DNA of 42,284 nucleotides. Source: Lacimicrobium alkaliphilum. Lineage in GTDB: Bacteria > Pseudomonadota > Gammaproteobacteria > Enterobacterales > Alteromonadaceae. Below the pieces are notes generated by a model. It did no database searches and was not told the origin of the DNA. It was given only the letters and a program-made list of their open reading frames with translations. The first letter of the stretch is position 1. Every line of letters begins with the position of its first letter. The DNA is taken from assembly GCF_002591895.1 (NCBI RefSeq), contig NZ_NISX01000027.1, positions 1 to 42,284 of the forward strand, read 5' to 3'. The translations under genes were made by a program, and so were the position numbers. Of the stretch, positions 9,068-17,220 are shown piece after piece.

Positions 9068-10546
9068 TCAGGCTTTTTGGTGAGACACATCAATCAGCTC
9101 GACGGTACCGTCTTCGCGCACTTCGGCTATCTGGCCGCGGGGTTCATCCATAAAGATCAGGGTGAACAGGCCTACCAGCGCAGTGGCAGCGATCACATAG
9201 AAGAAGGTGTGATAATCCACAAATGACAGAATCGTCAGAAAGGTTACCGCCCCCACATTACCGTAGGCTCCTGTCATACCGGCAATCTGGCCGGTCATAC
9301 GGCGTTTGATCAGCGGTACTACCGCAAATACCGCGCCTTCACCGGATTGCACAAAGAAAGAGCAGCCCATGGCAATGGCCACCGCCAGCCATAATGGCCA
9401 CTGGCCGTCCACCATGCCCATCAATGCGTAACCTGCTGCCAGGCCGGCGGTGAGGATCATCAGTGTGGGCTTGCGGCCGAATTTATCTGAAATCCAGCCA
9501 CCAGCGGGGCGTGACATCAGGTTCATAAAGGCATAGGCACCGGCTACCAGCCCGGCTAATACCGGGTCGAGCAGAAAAGTTTCTGCAAAGAACAGTGGCA
9601 GCATAGACACTACCGCCAGCTCTGAGCCGAAGTTGGTAAAGTACAGAATATCCAGCACGGCCACCTGTTTAAAGCTGTACTTATGCAGCTCCGGCACGTT
9701 TTCGGTAAACACCTGTTTGTTCACCTGCCAGACTTTAACCACTTCGAGCAGGTAGAGCAGGCCCATGCCCAGATAAATAAAATTCACTACCTGCTGGCTG
9801 AGCATATCCACGCCGGCAGGCGAGAGTTTCCAGGCCAGCAGCGCAATGGCGGCATACATGGGCAGTTTCATTATCAGCAGGAAGAAGAAATCCGGCACAG
9901 AAGTCACTTCCATGGCGCCGAGGTTTTTCGGCCGGAAATAGGTTGAGCCCTTGGGGGTGTTAGACACATTGGCATAGTAAACAAAGGCAAACAGCAGGCT
10001 GATCACCCCGGTAATGCCGATGGCCCAGCGCCAGCCGTCTTCGCCGCCAAACAGCACGGCGACGGTTGGCAGGGTAAAGGCAGCAGCAGCGGAGCCAAAG
10101 TTACCCCAGCCACCGTATATACCCTCGGCCGTACCCAGTTCATTGTGGGGGAACCACTCAGATACCATGCGAATACCAATCACAAATCCGGCGCCGATAA
10201 AACCCAGCAAAAAGCGCGCTATGGCGGCCTGTATAAAGCTGTCGGCCAGGGCAAACATAAAGCAGGGGATCGAACAGATAGCCAGCAGCGCTGAATACAC
10301 CAGCCTGGGGCCGTACTTATCGGTCAGCATACCGATGATCACCCGCGCCGGTATGGTCAGGGCCACGTTCAGAATCAACAGGGTTTTGATTTCATCGCTG
10401 CTCAGCCCTAAGGATTCTTTTACCGCCTGAAGCATGGGGGCAAAGTTAAACCAGACTAAAAAGCTGATAAAAAAGGCCATCCAGCTAAGGTGCAGCACTT
10501 TCATCTTGCCGGTAAACGACAGCAGATTGAATTTCTCGGTTGCCAT
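9068..10546 (-). CDS. NarK/NasA-type nitrate/nitrite MFS transporter (first of three)
   Basis: Inner-membrane major-facilitator protein of 492 residues, about 12 helices. Start chosen at the ATG 10544-10546, which has GGAG seven bases upstream; a GTG four codons earlier overlaps that site. Nitrate-porter features: a TM2 arginine (IPARVIIGMLTDKYG), a GFIGAGFVIGIRMVSEWFP stretch, the glycine-rich helix GGWGNFGSAAAA, and a second arginine with Gly-Gly in MSRPAGGWISDKFG. The two arginines correspond to the nitrate-binding pair known in E. coli NarK (inference from motif position). The sequence looks closer to the NasA/NrtP branch than to the 537-residue NarK at 15536. An FNR-type box and a TACCCCC motif lie upstream. 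Confidence 0.9.
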   Translation of the reverse strand: MATEKFNLLSFTGKMKVLHLSWMAFFISFLVWFNFAPMLQAVKESLGLSSDEIKTLLILNVALTIPARVIIGMLTDKYGPRLVYSALLAICSIPCFMFALADSFIQAAIARFLLGFIGAGFVIGIRMVSEWFPHNELGTAEGIYGGWGNFGSAAAAFTLPTVAVLFGGEDGWRWAIGITGVISLLFAFVYYANVSNTPKGSTYFRPKNLGAMEVTSVPDFFFLLIMKLPMYAAIALLAWKLSPAGVDMLSQQVVNFIYLGMGLLYLLEVVKVWQVNKQVFTENVPELHKYSFKQVAVLDILYFTNFGSELAVVSMLPLFFAETFLLDPVLAGLVAGAYAFMNLMSRPAGGWISDKFGRKPTLMILTAGLAAGYALMGMVDGQWPLWLAVAIAMGCSFFVQSGEGAVFAVVPLIKRRMTGQIAGMTGAYGNVGAVTFLTILSFVDYHTFFYVIAATALVGLFTLIFMDEPRGQIAEVREDGTVELIDVSHQKA

Positions 10547-10608
10547 GGGAATCTCCACAGAGTTATTAAGGATTTTCCGCTATTGTCTGCCTAATTCGCG
10601 CGGAAAAA

Positions 10609-10622
10609 TTGACCCAGGTCAA
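10609..10622 (-). promoter_or_regulatory. FNR/Dnr-type box upstream of the first narK-type gene
   Basis: TTGACCCAGGTCAA is a perfect dyad of the form TTGAC-N4-GTCAA, close to the FNR-family consensus TTGAT-N4-ATCAA. It lies about 63 bases before the start codon. Confidence 0.65.
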
Positions 10623-10661
10623 TATTTGCCGCCAGCTATATCCTATGCTCCGAAGCTATCT

Positions 10662-10673
10662 ATTAGGGGGTAG
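10662..10673 (-). promoter_or_regulatory. TACCCCC motif upstream of the first narK-type gene
   Basis: The minus strand reads CTACCCCCTAAT about 53 bases upstream of the FNR-type box. The same heptamer occurs before the porin gene and in three phased copies before the 15536 narK. It resembles NarL heptamers (TACYNMT) but the match is partial. Confidence 0.35.
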
Positions 10674-10687
10674 TAGGAAAAGCATTT

Positions 10688-10762
10688 ACCGCGGAGACGC
10701 AGAGTACGCGGAGGTTTATAGAGTCTGTTCTTCTGCGATCTTTGCGACTCTGCGTCTTTGCG
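10688..10762. repeat. Palindromic intergenic repeat, first of a tandem pair
   Basis: Imperfect inverted repeat with a left arm starting ACCGCGGAGACGCAGAG and a right arm GACTCTGCGTCTTTGCG. It belongs to the same CRCAGAG-rich family as 10805-10881 and 35301-35378. Confidence 0.7.
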
Positions 10763-10804
10763 AGAATCGTAAAGGCTTTTGGGTAGGAGCTATAAAAGAA
10801 TTGC

Positions 10805-10881
10805 ACCACGGAGGCACAGAGAACACAGAGGTCTTAAAAATATTAATCCTTTAATCTCTGCGCTCTCTGCGACTCAGCGGT
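10805..10881. repeat. Palindromic intergenic repeat, second of a tandem pair
   Basis: Left arm 10805-10830 begins ACCACGGAGGCACAGAG; right arm 10856-10881 is its degenerate complement ending ACTCAGCGGT. The RNA would form a long hairpin after the porin gene. The gap between the narK and porin genes (10547-10893) holds only the FNR box, the TACCCCC motif and these two repeats. Confidence 0.75.
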
Positions 10882-10893
10882 GAATAGCTGTAA

Positions 10894-12075
10894 TCAGAGT
10901 TTAGCCGAGACCATCAGCCAGAGTTTATCGGTGTCGGTGGCAAACTCATCGGCCTGGTAGTTAGCGTATTTGACCAACAGGCTGACTTTGGCATTGAGCT
11001 TATATCCGGCGCTGAGATTCCATTCATCACCATAGTCGATGCTGCCCCTGTCACTGTCATACTGGTGCCAGGTCAGGTTAAGTTTGATATCGCTGAGGCT
11101 GCTACCCAGCCCCAGATACAGATCCTGAATGCCCTCTGGCGGGGTATTCAAAAACTTATCCGCAAAGCCCTGAAACTTATGTAATGTCGCCAGCGGCGTA
11201 ATAAAGGCGCCGTCGTTATCGGCGCCAAGATTTTCCATCCCGGCTTTAAGATTAACCCCTGCCAGTATGGTGGACACTTCCAGCATCTTATAATCGGCAG
11301 AGTAATCCTTGCTGTTGTCGCCGTTATCCTGCTGCGTGGCATAACTGGCTTTAAGGGTCAGTCCGGCCAGTTTGCCCTGATAACTCAGGCCAAGGGTCTG
11401 GGTCGATAAGGCGTGAGCTTGATCAAAATCCAGCCAGTAGCCAAAGCCAGTTAACTGATGGCCCTCGGCCAGTTGGTAGTGGCCATGCAGCAGATGAAAA
11501 TCCCCCTTAAGATTGCCATTGGCGCTGTCATCACCAAAGATGCGGTTGATGTTATAGATATAGCTGTAGTCCAGTTTCAGGGTGTTGGCGGCGTTATACT
11601 GGGCGCGATAGCCATCGAAGGTCTGTTCGTTCTGCCGCCAGCCTACACCGCCCACAAAACGCTGGTCACCGTGGTTAATACGATGGCGGCCCAGGCTGAG
11701 ATTCATCCCATCCCGCTGCCAGGACAAGGTGGCGAGGTTGACTTCGGTGCCGGTGGGGTCGGCCACCACAGGTCGCTGGATATGGCCATTAACGGTGGAG
11801 TTATAGGTTTCTCCGCCAATGGCGGTGACATTGTCCACCTCCAGTGCCAGCTTAAGCCCCTGATAAGCACCACTTTGATAAGCAAAACGGGTTTTCAGGG
11901 TATTGGCCAGGGCATCTTCATCGATGCCCTGCTGGTCAACAAATTCAGAGCGGTATCGGAATGACAGATCCACATCGCCATTTTGTATTGCCCCTGACAG
12001 AGACTCCTGCGCCAGCAGCGTCTGCATGGGTGCCAGGCTGAGGCCAACGGATAACGCAATAACACAAGGTTTCAT
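10894..12075 (-). CDS. Outer-membrane beta-barrel porin, alginate-export-like family
   Basis: 393 residues with a signal peptide (MKPCVIALSVGLSLAPMQTLLA, cleavage before QES) and then alternating short strands rich in aromatic residues and tight turns, ending in a C-terminal beta strand LWLMVSAKL typical of outer-membrane insertion. Segments such as DVDLSFRYRSEFVDQQG, TRFAYQSGAYQGLKLALEVDNV and LSLGRHRINHGDQRFVGGVGWRQNEQTFDGYR fit the alginate-export-like porin fold. Lying between two nitrate transporter genes, with its own consensus FNR box, it probably gives nitrate or a related small anion passage through the outer membrane; that role is inferred from context. Alginate as substrate is unlikely. 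Confidence 0.82.
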   Translation of the reverse strand: MKPCVIALSVGLSLAPMQTLLAQESLSGAIQNGDVDLSFRYRSEFVDQQGIDEDALANTLKTRFAYQSGAYQGLKLALEVDNVTAIGGETYNSTVNGHIQRPVVADPTGTEVNLATLSWQRDGMNLSLGRHRINHGDQRFVGGVGWRQNEQTFDGYRAQYNAANTLKLDYSYIYNINRIFGDDSANGNLKGDFHLLHGHYQLAEGHQLTGFGYWLDFDQAHALSTQTLGLSYQGKLAGLTLKASYATQQDNGDNSKDYSADYKMLEVSTILAGVNLKAGMENLGADNDGAFITPLATLHKFQGFADKFLNTPPEGIQDLYLGLGSSLSDIKLNLTWHQYDSDRGSIDYGDEWNLSAGYKLNAKVSLLVKYANYQADEFATDTDKLWLMVSAKL

Positions 12076-12136
12076 GGTGATTTCCCGTAGTTGAAAGGTA
12101 CGGGGGTATACTAAGTAGCGTTACCGGTGTGGTTAT

Positions 12137-12150
12137 TTGATATAAATCAA
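12137..12150 (-). promoter_or_regulatory. Consensus FNR/Anr/Dnr box upstream of the porin gene
   Basis: TTGATATAAATCAA matches TTGAT-N4-ATCAA at all ten defined positions. It lies 62 bases before the porin start codon, a distance compatible with activation at about -41.5. Confidence 0.8.
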
Positions 12151-12190
12151 ATTCTGGCGCTGGCTATTCCCAATGCCTGATCCTTGCTAC

Positions 12191-12202
12191 TTTGGGGGTA
12201 GC
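12191..12202 (-). promoter_or_regulatory. TACCCCC motif upstream of the porin gene
   Basis: The minus strand reads CTACCCCCAAAG about 52 bases upstream of the FNR box centre. This is the same arrangement as before the first narK-type gene, and the motif is identical to the one at 15410. Confidence 0.4.
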
Positions 12203-12241
12203 GGGGATTTTTTGGCCTGTTCTGCAACTAAGAACATTGTT

Positions 12242-13510
12242 TTAATCCTGGTCGAGAAAATTATGCTCCCGCTCATATTGCCAGCGCTGTTGCAGCCTCT
12301 CTGTCTGGATGGCCAGGTACATGGCGATCATACAGGCAGCCGATACCCCGTAGAGCAGCATAAAGGTCACCGAATAAAAGCCGGTCCAGTCCACTAAAAA
12401 GCCAAATAAGATGGGCAGGGTGCAGCCACCCAGCGCCCCCATGGCACCAATCAGGCCGCCCGCAGTGCCCATTTGTTGTGGGTAGTAGTCATTCACCAGT
12501 TTATACACGCTGGCACGGCCAAAGCCCTGAGCAATACCCATCACAAACAGCAGCGCGGTAAACCACCAGATATTGATACCAATATGCAGGGTCACATCTT
12601 TACTGGTGCCGTGTATGGTCATGGTGGTGGGCGGGTAGCTTAAGAAAAACAGACACACCAGACAGATCCAGAATACCGACCAGCTGACCACCCGGCCACC
12701 GTAGCGGTCCGCAAACCAGCCGCCCACAGAACGCACCAGCGACGAGCCGGCTACAAACAGCAGGGTAAAAGCCATGGCCTGTTTGATACTCAGATCATAG
12801 GCATGCACATAGTAATGGGGCAGCCACATTAACAGGGCCAGAAAGGAGCCGAACACAAAGTAGTAATACAGCCCCAGCCGCCAGATCCGTAACTGCCCCA
12901 GTAGTGGAAAAAAGCCGTTATCAGTGCGCGCAGTTGCCGATGGGATTATCGGCTGGCGCGGGCCAAGCAACCAGAACAGCAAGCAGGTCAGCAGGATCCC
13001 GGCGGTATAGATCCAGCCGGTTAACTGCCAGTGCCAGCGCTCGTCGAGTATCGGCAGCAGAATCAGATTGATCGCGGCCCCGGCATTACCCGCACCAAAC
13101 AGGCCAAGGGCGGTACCCTGCTGATTGCTGGGAAAGAAATCTGCCACATATTTAATTCCCAGGGTAAAGGCGCTGCCGGCCACGCCGAGCCACAATCCCA
13201 GCAACAGATAATGCTCAAAGGTCTTTGCCTGAGGCAGCAATAGCAAAGGGGGGATCAGCAACAGCATCTGCCATAACAGCAGAGATTTGGCGGAATATTT
13301 CTGCACCCAGATACCGGCGGGAACACGCAGCAGGGCACCGGTGAGCATGGGCGCGGAGAGTAATATACCCAGTTCGGTCAGTGACAGCCCCAGGCTTTGT
13401 TGCAACGGCTCCGTGAGCGCAGCATACAGGGTCCAGACCGAAAAATTGGCGGCAAAAACCAGCGTGGCGAGGATCAGTGCGCGTACGGAAGTCGTTGAAT
13501 AGGCCTGCAT
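12242..13510 (-). CDS. Nitrate/nitrite MFS transporter (second of three)
   Basis: 422 residues and about 12 transmembrane helices. Start placed at the ATG 13508-13510 (AGAGGA seven bases upstream); an upstream extension of 15 codons lacks a ribosome binding site. Nitrate-porter signs: TM2 arginine in TGALLRVPAGIW, glycine-rich helices GVAGSAFTLGIKYVADFFP and ALGLFGAGNAGAAINLILLP, TM8 arginine in SSLVRSVGGWFADRYGG, and GIAQGFGRASVYKLVNDYYP late in the protein. The N- and C-terminal FFP/YYP repeats are the paired nitrate-signature regions of the family. It is divergent from the kinase/phosphatase gene. A nitrate transporter next to such a kinase is also known in Pseudomonas nas loci, suggesting an assimilatory role. 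Confidence 0.88.
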   Translation of the reverse strand: MQAYSTTSVRALILATLVFAANFSVWTLYAALTEPLQQSLGLSLTELGILLSAPMLTGALLRVPAGIWVQKYSAKSLLLWQMLLLIPPLLLLPQAKTFEHYLLLGLWLGVAGSAFTLGIKYVADFFPSNQQGTALGLFGAGNAGAAINLILLPILDERWHWQLTGWIYTAGILLTCLLFWLLGPRQPIIPSATARTDNGFFPLLGQLRIWRLGLYYYFVFGSFLALLMWLPHYYVHAYDLSIKQAMAFTLLFVAGSSLVRSVGGWFADRYGGRVVSWSVFWICLVCLFFLSYPPTTMTIHGTSKDVTLHIGINIWWFTALLFVMGIAQGFGRASVYKLVNDYYPQQMGTAGGLIGAMGALGGCTLPILFGFLVDWTGFYSVTFMLLYGVSAACMIAMYLAIQTERLQQRWQYEREHNFLDQD

Positions 13511-13579
13511 TGTTCCTCTGCCCAGTAGTAAATATCTATAGTATGTTAATACCATAGAGCCAGATTCAGATGAAGGTCT

Positions 13580-13593
13580 TTGACTTGTATCAA
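13580..13593 (-). promoter_or_regulatory. FNR-type box between the second narK-type gene and the kinase/phosphatase gene
   Basis: TTGACTTGTATCAA matches the FNR-family dyad with one mismatch. It is 70 bases before the transporter start and about 78 bases before the divergent kinase/phosphatase start, so it could serve either side. Confidence 0.55.
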
Positions 13594-13670
13594 GGCTGAT
13601 GCCGATAAGGGTGGATTTATCAGGCTGATATCGGTCATGCTGGCATTTATACCAATCCCAAAGGGTAAAG

Positions 13671-15395
13671 ATGGGCGAGTCCTTATTACAGCTTGGCAGC
13701 AGTGCGCAGACTCAGGCGGGTGTTAAACCGGTCAATGAGGATGCCGTGGCCATTTTCTGCCCGGACAGCGCCTATCTGCAACAGGTTAAAGGGCAGGTAC
13801 TGGTTGTGGCCGATGGTATTTCTGCCGCCGAGGCCGGCAAAGAAGCCAGCGCCAGCGCTGTCAGCCGTTTTATTCTGGAGTATTACCAGACCCCGGATAC
13901 CTGGTCGGTCAGTCATAGTGGCGAACAGGTGTTATCGGCCATCAACCTGCATCTGTACCGCAGGAGCCATGAGTTTACCGATGAGCACAAAGGCTATCTG
14001 ACCACCTTCTCGGCTGCGGTGCTCAAGGGTCGGCAACTGCACTTTTTTCATGTGGGTGACAGCCGTATCTATCTATACCGAAACGGCGAGCTGCAACAGC
14101 TTACCCGGGATCATGTGGCTAACCTGGGTAATAATCACCGCTTTTTATCCCGCGCCCTGGGCATGGATAATCTGTTGCATGTGGATTACTCCAGCCAGTT
14201 ACTCGAACAGGATGATTTACTGCTGCTGACCAGCGACGGCGTACATGATTTTTTATCCCTGCAACAGCTATCAGAGGTGCTGAGCGAAGACCGGGACGCT
14301 GACAATCTGAGCCAGCAGTTAATTCAAAAGGCCCTGAACGCAGGCAGTGATGACAATCTTTCGGCGGTGGTAGCAAAAGTGCAGGCCCTGCCGCAACAGC
14401 AGGTGGATGATTTTAATGCAGAACTGACCCGTTTGCCGTTTCCGCCAACCTTGTCTCCTGGCATGAAGCTGGATGGCTACGAAGTGCTGGAGGTGTTATA
14501 TAACTCTGCCCGCAGCCAGCTCTATCTGGTTAAGGATCTGCAGGACGACAGCCAGTGGGTGATGAAAACACCGTCGCCGAATTTCAGCGATGACAGCCAT
14601 TACATTGACAGGTTTATTCAGGAGCAGTGGATTGGCAGTCGAATTCATCACCCGAATGTGGTGAGTATTCTTGCCCAGCAGCGGCAGCGCACGGCATTGT
14701 ATTATCTGATGGAGCCGGTCAGGGGGGTAGATCTCGATGGCTGGCGTGCCAGCAATCCCAAGGCCGGTCCAAAGCGCCGTATTCAGCTTATCCGGCAACT
14801 TGCGCAAGCACTGAAAGCTTTTCACGCCAATGATGCGGTGCATCAGGACGTAAAGCCCGGTAATGTACTGATTGATGATAACGACAAGCTGATGCTGGTG
14901 GATTTTGGCTCGGTATTTGTGGCCGGGGTGGCCGAATTGTACCGGCCTATTGAACACCTCGGTGCCCTGGGCACGGCTACTTATGCCGATCCGAATTATT
15001 TACTGGGTAAAAACCCCGGTTGTCAGGGCGATGTCTACAGTCTGGCAACCCTTTGCTATGAGCTGTTTACCGGCCAGTTACCCTATGGGGAAAAGATCGC
15101 CGATTGTCGCAACTGGGCCGACTATGACAAACTGCGCTATGTGTCTGCCAGTCGTCATAATCCGGTTATTCCGCTGTGGTTTGACCGTGCCCTGGAGCGG
15201 GGTGTGAGTTTTGATCTGAGCCTGCGCTATCAGACCATTGATCAGCTAATGGCCGATCTTAATCATCCCAATCCTGAATTACTCAAAGAACTGCCCCCAC
15301 CCAAAGAAGCGGGTAAGCTAATGCTGTGGAAGCTGATCAGCGGGTTCTGGTTTATCACCCTGCTGGTAGTGATTTACCTGTTTAGTCAACAGTGA
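13671..15395 (+). CDS. Bifunctional PP2C-type phosphatase / Ser-Thr protein kinase, membrane-anchored
   Basis: A 574-residue fusion. Residues about 1-240 form a PP2C phosphatase with its metal-binding acidic residues: NEDA (22-25), ADG (47-49), HVGDSR (127-132), SDG (188-190) and DDN (227-229). Residues about 268-530 form a Hanks-type kinase: Lys299 (VMKTP), Glu317 or Glu319 in the C-helix, catalytic loop HQDVKPGNVL (391-400; HQD instead of HRD) and DFG (411-413). Residues about 551-571 are one hydrophobic helix, so the enzyme hangs from the inner membrane. The gene is divergent from one nitrate transporter and 140 bases before another. Similar fusions occur beside nasA in Pseudomonas; control of nitrate uptake or assimilation is plausible but unproven. 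Confidence 0.92.
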   Translation: MGESLLQLGSSAQTQAGVKPVNEDAVAIFCPDSAYLQQVKGQVLVVADGISAAEAGKEASASAVSRFILEYYQTPDTWSVSHSGEQVLSAINLHLYRRSHEFTDEHKGYLTTFSAAVLKGRQLHFFHVGDSRIYLYRNGELQQLTRDHVANLGNNHRFLSRALGMDNLLHVDYSSQLLEQDDLLLLTSDGVHDFLSLQQLSEVLSEDRDADNLSQQLIQKALNAGSDDNLSAVVAKVQALPQQQVDDFNAELTRLPFPPTLSPGMKLDGYEVLEVLYNSARSQLYLVKDLQDDSQWVMKTPSPNFSDDSHYIDRFIQEQWIGSRIHHPNVVSILAQQRQRTALYYLMEPVRGVDLDGWRASNPKAGPKRRIQLIRQLAQALKAFHANDAVHQDVKPGNVLIDDNDKLMLVDFGSVFVAGVAELYRPIEHLGALGTATYADPNYLLGKNPGCQGDVYSLATLCYELFTGQLPYGEKIADCRNWADYDKLRYVSASRHNPVIPLWFDRALERGVSFDLSLRYQTIDQLMADLNHPNPELLKELPPPKEAGKLMLWKLISGFWFITLLVVIYLFSQQ

Positions 15396-15409
15396 CGTTG
15401 TTAGCAACA

Positions 15410-15462
15410 CTACCCCCAAAGAGATAGCCTGCCACCCCCTATAATCCGCAATCCTACCCCCA
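15410..15462 (+). promoter_or_regulatory. Three phased C-rich heptamers upstream of narK
   Basis: CTACCCCCA (15410), CCACCCCCT (15432) and CTACCCCCA (15454) are spaced exactly 22 bases apart, about two helical turns, so they lie on one face of the DNA. They end about 75 bases before the narK start. They look like an operator array for a dimeric or tetrameric regulator, possibly NarL-like; the protein is not identified. Confidence 0.5.
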
Positions 15463-15470
15463 CAAGTGAA

Positions 15471-15483
15471 TTGTCCCGAACAA
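15471..15483 (+). promoter_or_regulatory. Imperfect FNR-like dyad upstream of narK
   Basis: TTGTCCCGAACAA has symmetric TTGT/ACAA ends but a 5-base centre and no ATCAA, so it is a weak FNR-family candidate. It lies directly after the phased C-rich motifs. Confidence 0.25.
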
Positions 15484-15535
15484 GGCGATTGGTAATAGTG
15501 ACAAGGACGAATTTTATTAACCAGAGGATGAGCCA

Positions 15536-17149
15536 ATGGCCAATCTTGACAGATGGGAACCGGAAGACGAGGGGTTCTGGCAAAGCCAGGGCAAAGCAAT
15601 AGCAAATCGCAACCTGTGGATTTCCATTCCCAGTTTGTTGTGTGGATTTGCGGTATGGTTGTACTGGGGGATTCTTACCGTACAGATGATGAATGCCGGC
15701 TTTGATTTTGCCGCCAGTGAGCTCTTTACCCTGACCGCTATCGCCGGCTTATCCGGTGCGACTTTGCGTATTCCCAGCAGCTTTTTTATCCGCTTCTGTG
15801 GTGGTCGCAATACCATCTTTTTTACTACCAGTTTACTGATAATTCCGGCCTTTTTTACCGGTGTGGCGCTGCAAAACCCTGATACGCCATTATGGCAGTA
15901 CCAGTTGCTGGCACTGCTGTCCGGCATTGGTGGTGGTAACTTTGCCTCTTCCATGTCAAATATCAGTTTTTTCTTCCCCAAGAAGCAACAGGGCCTGGCA
16001 TTGGGTTTAAATGCTGGTCTGGGTAACTTCGGTGTCACCACTATGCAGGTGCTGATCCCGCTGTTTATGACCATAGGCGTTTTTGGTGCACTGGGTGGCG
16101 ATCCGGTCACTCTGGTGTCTACCTCAGGCACCCTGATCGGGAAGATCCCGGCGGGCAGTGATACCTGGATCCAGAATGGCGGATTTTTGTGGTTGCTGCT
16201 GCTGGTGCCACTGGCTATTGCATCATTTTTCGGAATGCATAATATCCGCACCGATGAAGTGACACCTGACTTGCCCGGGTTACCTAAAGCTATTGTGATG
16301 ATCAGCGCCATGCTACTGATTGGTCTGATAACCTCAGCGGCCGGGTTATGGCTTATTCTTCCAGAAGCCGGTAATGGTTCTGGCTGGGAAGTGCCCAAAG
16401 AAATTGTACTGGTGCTGGTGGTTGCGGCAACGGTGTTTATTCTGAAAATGCTGCCGGGTGCCATAGGTAAAAGCCTCAGCCGTCAATATCAGATCTTCCG
16501 TAACCGCCATACCTGGGTGATGAGTGTGATATACACCATGACTTTTGGCTCCTTTATCGGATTTGCGGCAGCCTTTCCGCTGGCTATCAAGGTAATTTTT
16601 GGCTTTCAGCATCTCACTGTCGATGGAGTGATGACCCACGACACTGCCAATCCGAACGGCCCCAGTGCACTGATGTTTGCCTGGATTGCGCCCTTTATCG
16701 GCGCGCTAATCCGCCCACTTGGCGGCTGGCTGGCAGATAAGTTCGGTGGTGCGCTGGTTACCCAGTTCTGCGCGCTGGTGATGGTACTGTCTTCTCTGGG
16801 CGCTGCGTTTTATATGCAAATGGCCTATCAATCCGCCACCCCTGAGCAGTTCTTCTGGCCCTTCTTTGGTCTGTTTCTGGTGTTGTTTGCTGCCACTGGT
16901 ATTGGCAACGGTTCAACTTTCAGAACCATTGCTATGGTGTTTCCGAAAGAACAGGCCGGGCCGGTGCTGGGCTGGACGTCTGCGGTGGCAGCCTACGGTG
17001 CATTTTATATTCCCAAGGTATTTGGTGAGCAAATTAAAGCTACCACGCCAGAGGTGGCGTTGATTGGCTTTGCCATCTTCTATGGTGTGTGTCTGGTACT
17101 GAACTGGATGTTCTACTTACGTAAGAATGGCCAGTTCTATAACCCTTAA
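15536..17149 (+). CDS. narK: NarK-type nitrate/nitrite antiporter (third of three)
   Basis: 537 residues, AGAGGATG just before the ATG. This copy has the full NarK signature: GIGGGNFASSMSNISFFFPK and LGLNAGLGNFGVTTMQ (first nitrate signature), and ATGIGNGSTFRTIAMVFPKE (second). The predicted nitrate-binding arginines are Arg78 (GATLRIPSS) and Arg393 (GALIRPLGGWLADKFGG). It is longer than E. coli NarK (463 residues), mostly from a larger segment between TM5 and TM7 (about residues 190-300), a pattern common in marine gammaproteobacteria. It probably exchanges nitrate and nitrite across the inner membrane. Its upstream region holds the phased C-rich array, and a terminator separates it from the next gene. 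Confidence 0.93.
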   Translation: MANLDRWEPEDEGFWQSQGKAIANRNLWISIPSLLCGFAVWLYWGILTVQMMNAGFDFAASELFTLTAIAGLSGATLRIPSSFFIRFCGGRNTIFFTTSLLIIPAFFTGVALQNPDTPLWQYQLLALLSGIGGGNFASSMSNISFFFPKKQQGLALGLNAGLGNFGVTTMQVLIPLFMTIGVFGALGGDPVTLVSTSGTLIGKIPAGSDTWIQNGGFLWLLLLVPLAIASFFGMHNIRTDEVTPDLPGLPKAIVMISAMLLIGLITSAAGLWLILPEAGNGSGWEVPKEIVLVLVVAATVFILKMLPGAIGKSLSRQYQIFRNRHTWVMSVIYTMTFGSFIGFAAAFPLAIKVIFGFQHLTVDGVMTHDTANPNGPSALMFAWIAPFIGALIRPLGGWLADKFGGALVTQFCALVMVLSSLGAAFYMQMAYQSATPEQFFWPFFGLFLVLFAATGIGNGSTFRTIAMVFPKEQAGPVLGWTSAVAAYGAFYIPKVFGEQIKATTPEVALIGFAIFYGVCLVLNWMFYLRKNGQFYNP

Positions 17150-17174
17150 TCCTGACTTAATAATGCCAACCGAA

Positions 17175-17206
17175 GGCCGCCAGCTTAGTATCTGGCGGCT
17201 TTTTCT
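17175..17206 (+). terminator. Rho-independent terminator after narK
   Basis: 8-bp stem GCCGCCAG (17176-17183) with CTGGCGGC (17192-17199), followed by TTTTTCTTT. It ends only 15-20 bases before the next start codon, so any read-through would be attenuated there. Confidence 0.85.
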
Positions 17207-17220
17207 TTAAGGAGTTCACG

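Noticed and set aside
10434-10854. Small plus-strand frames across the narK upstream region and the repeats
   Set aside because: They cover the FNR box and palindromic repeats and show no protein-like pattern.
15517-16464. 315-residue minus-strand frame inside narK
   Set aside because: Antisense to clear NarK coding sequence; rich in Ser, Pro and Lys as expected of a reverse-frame artefact.
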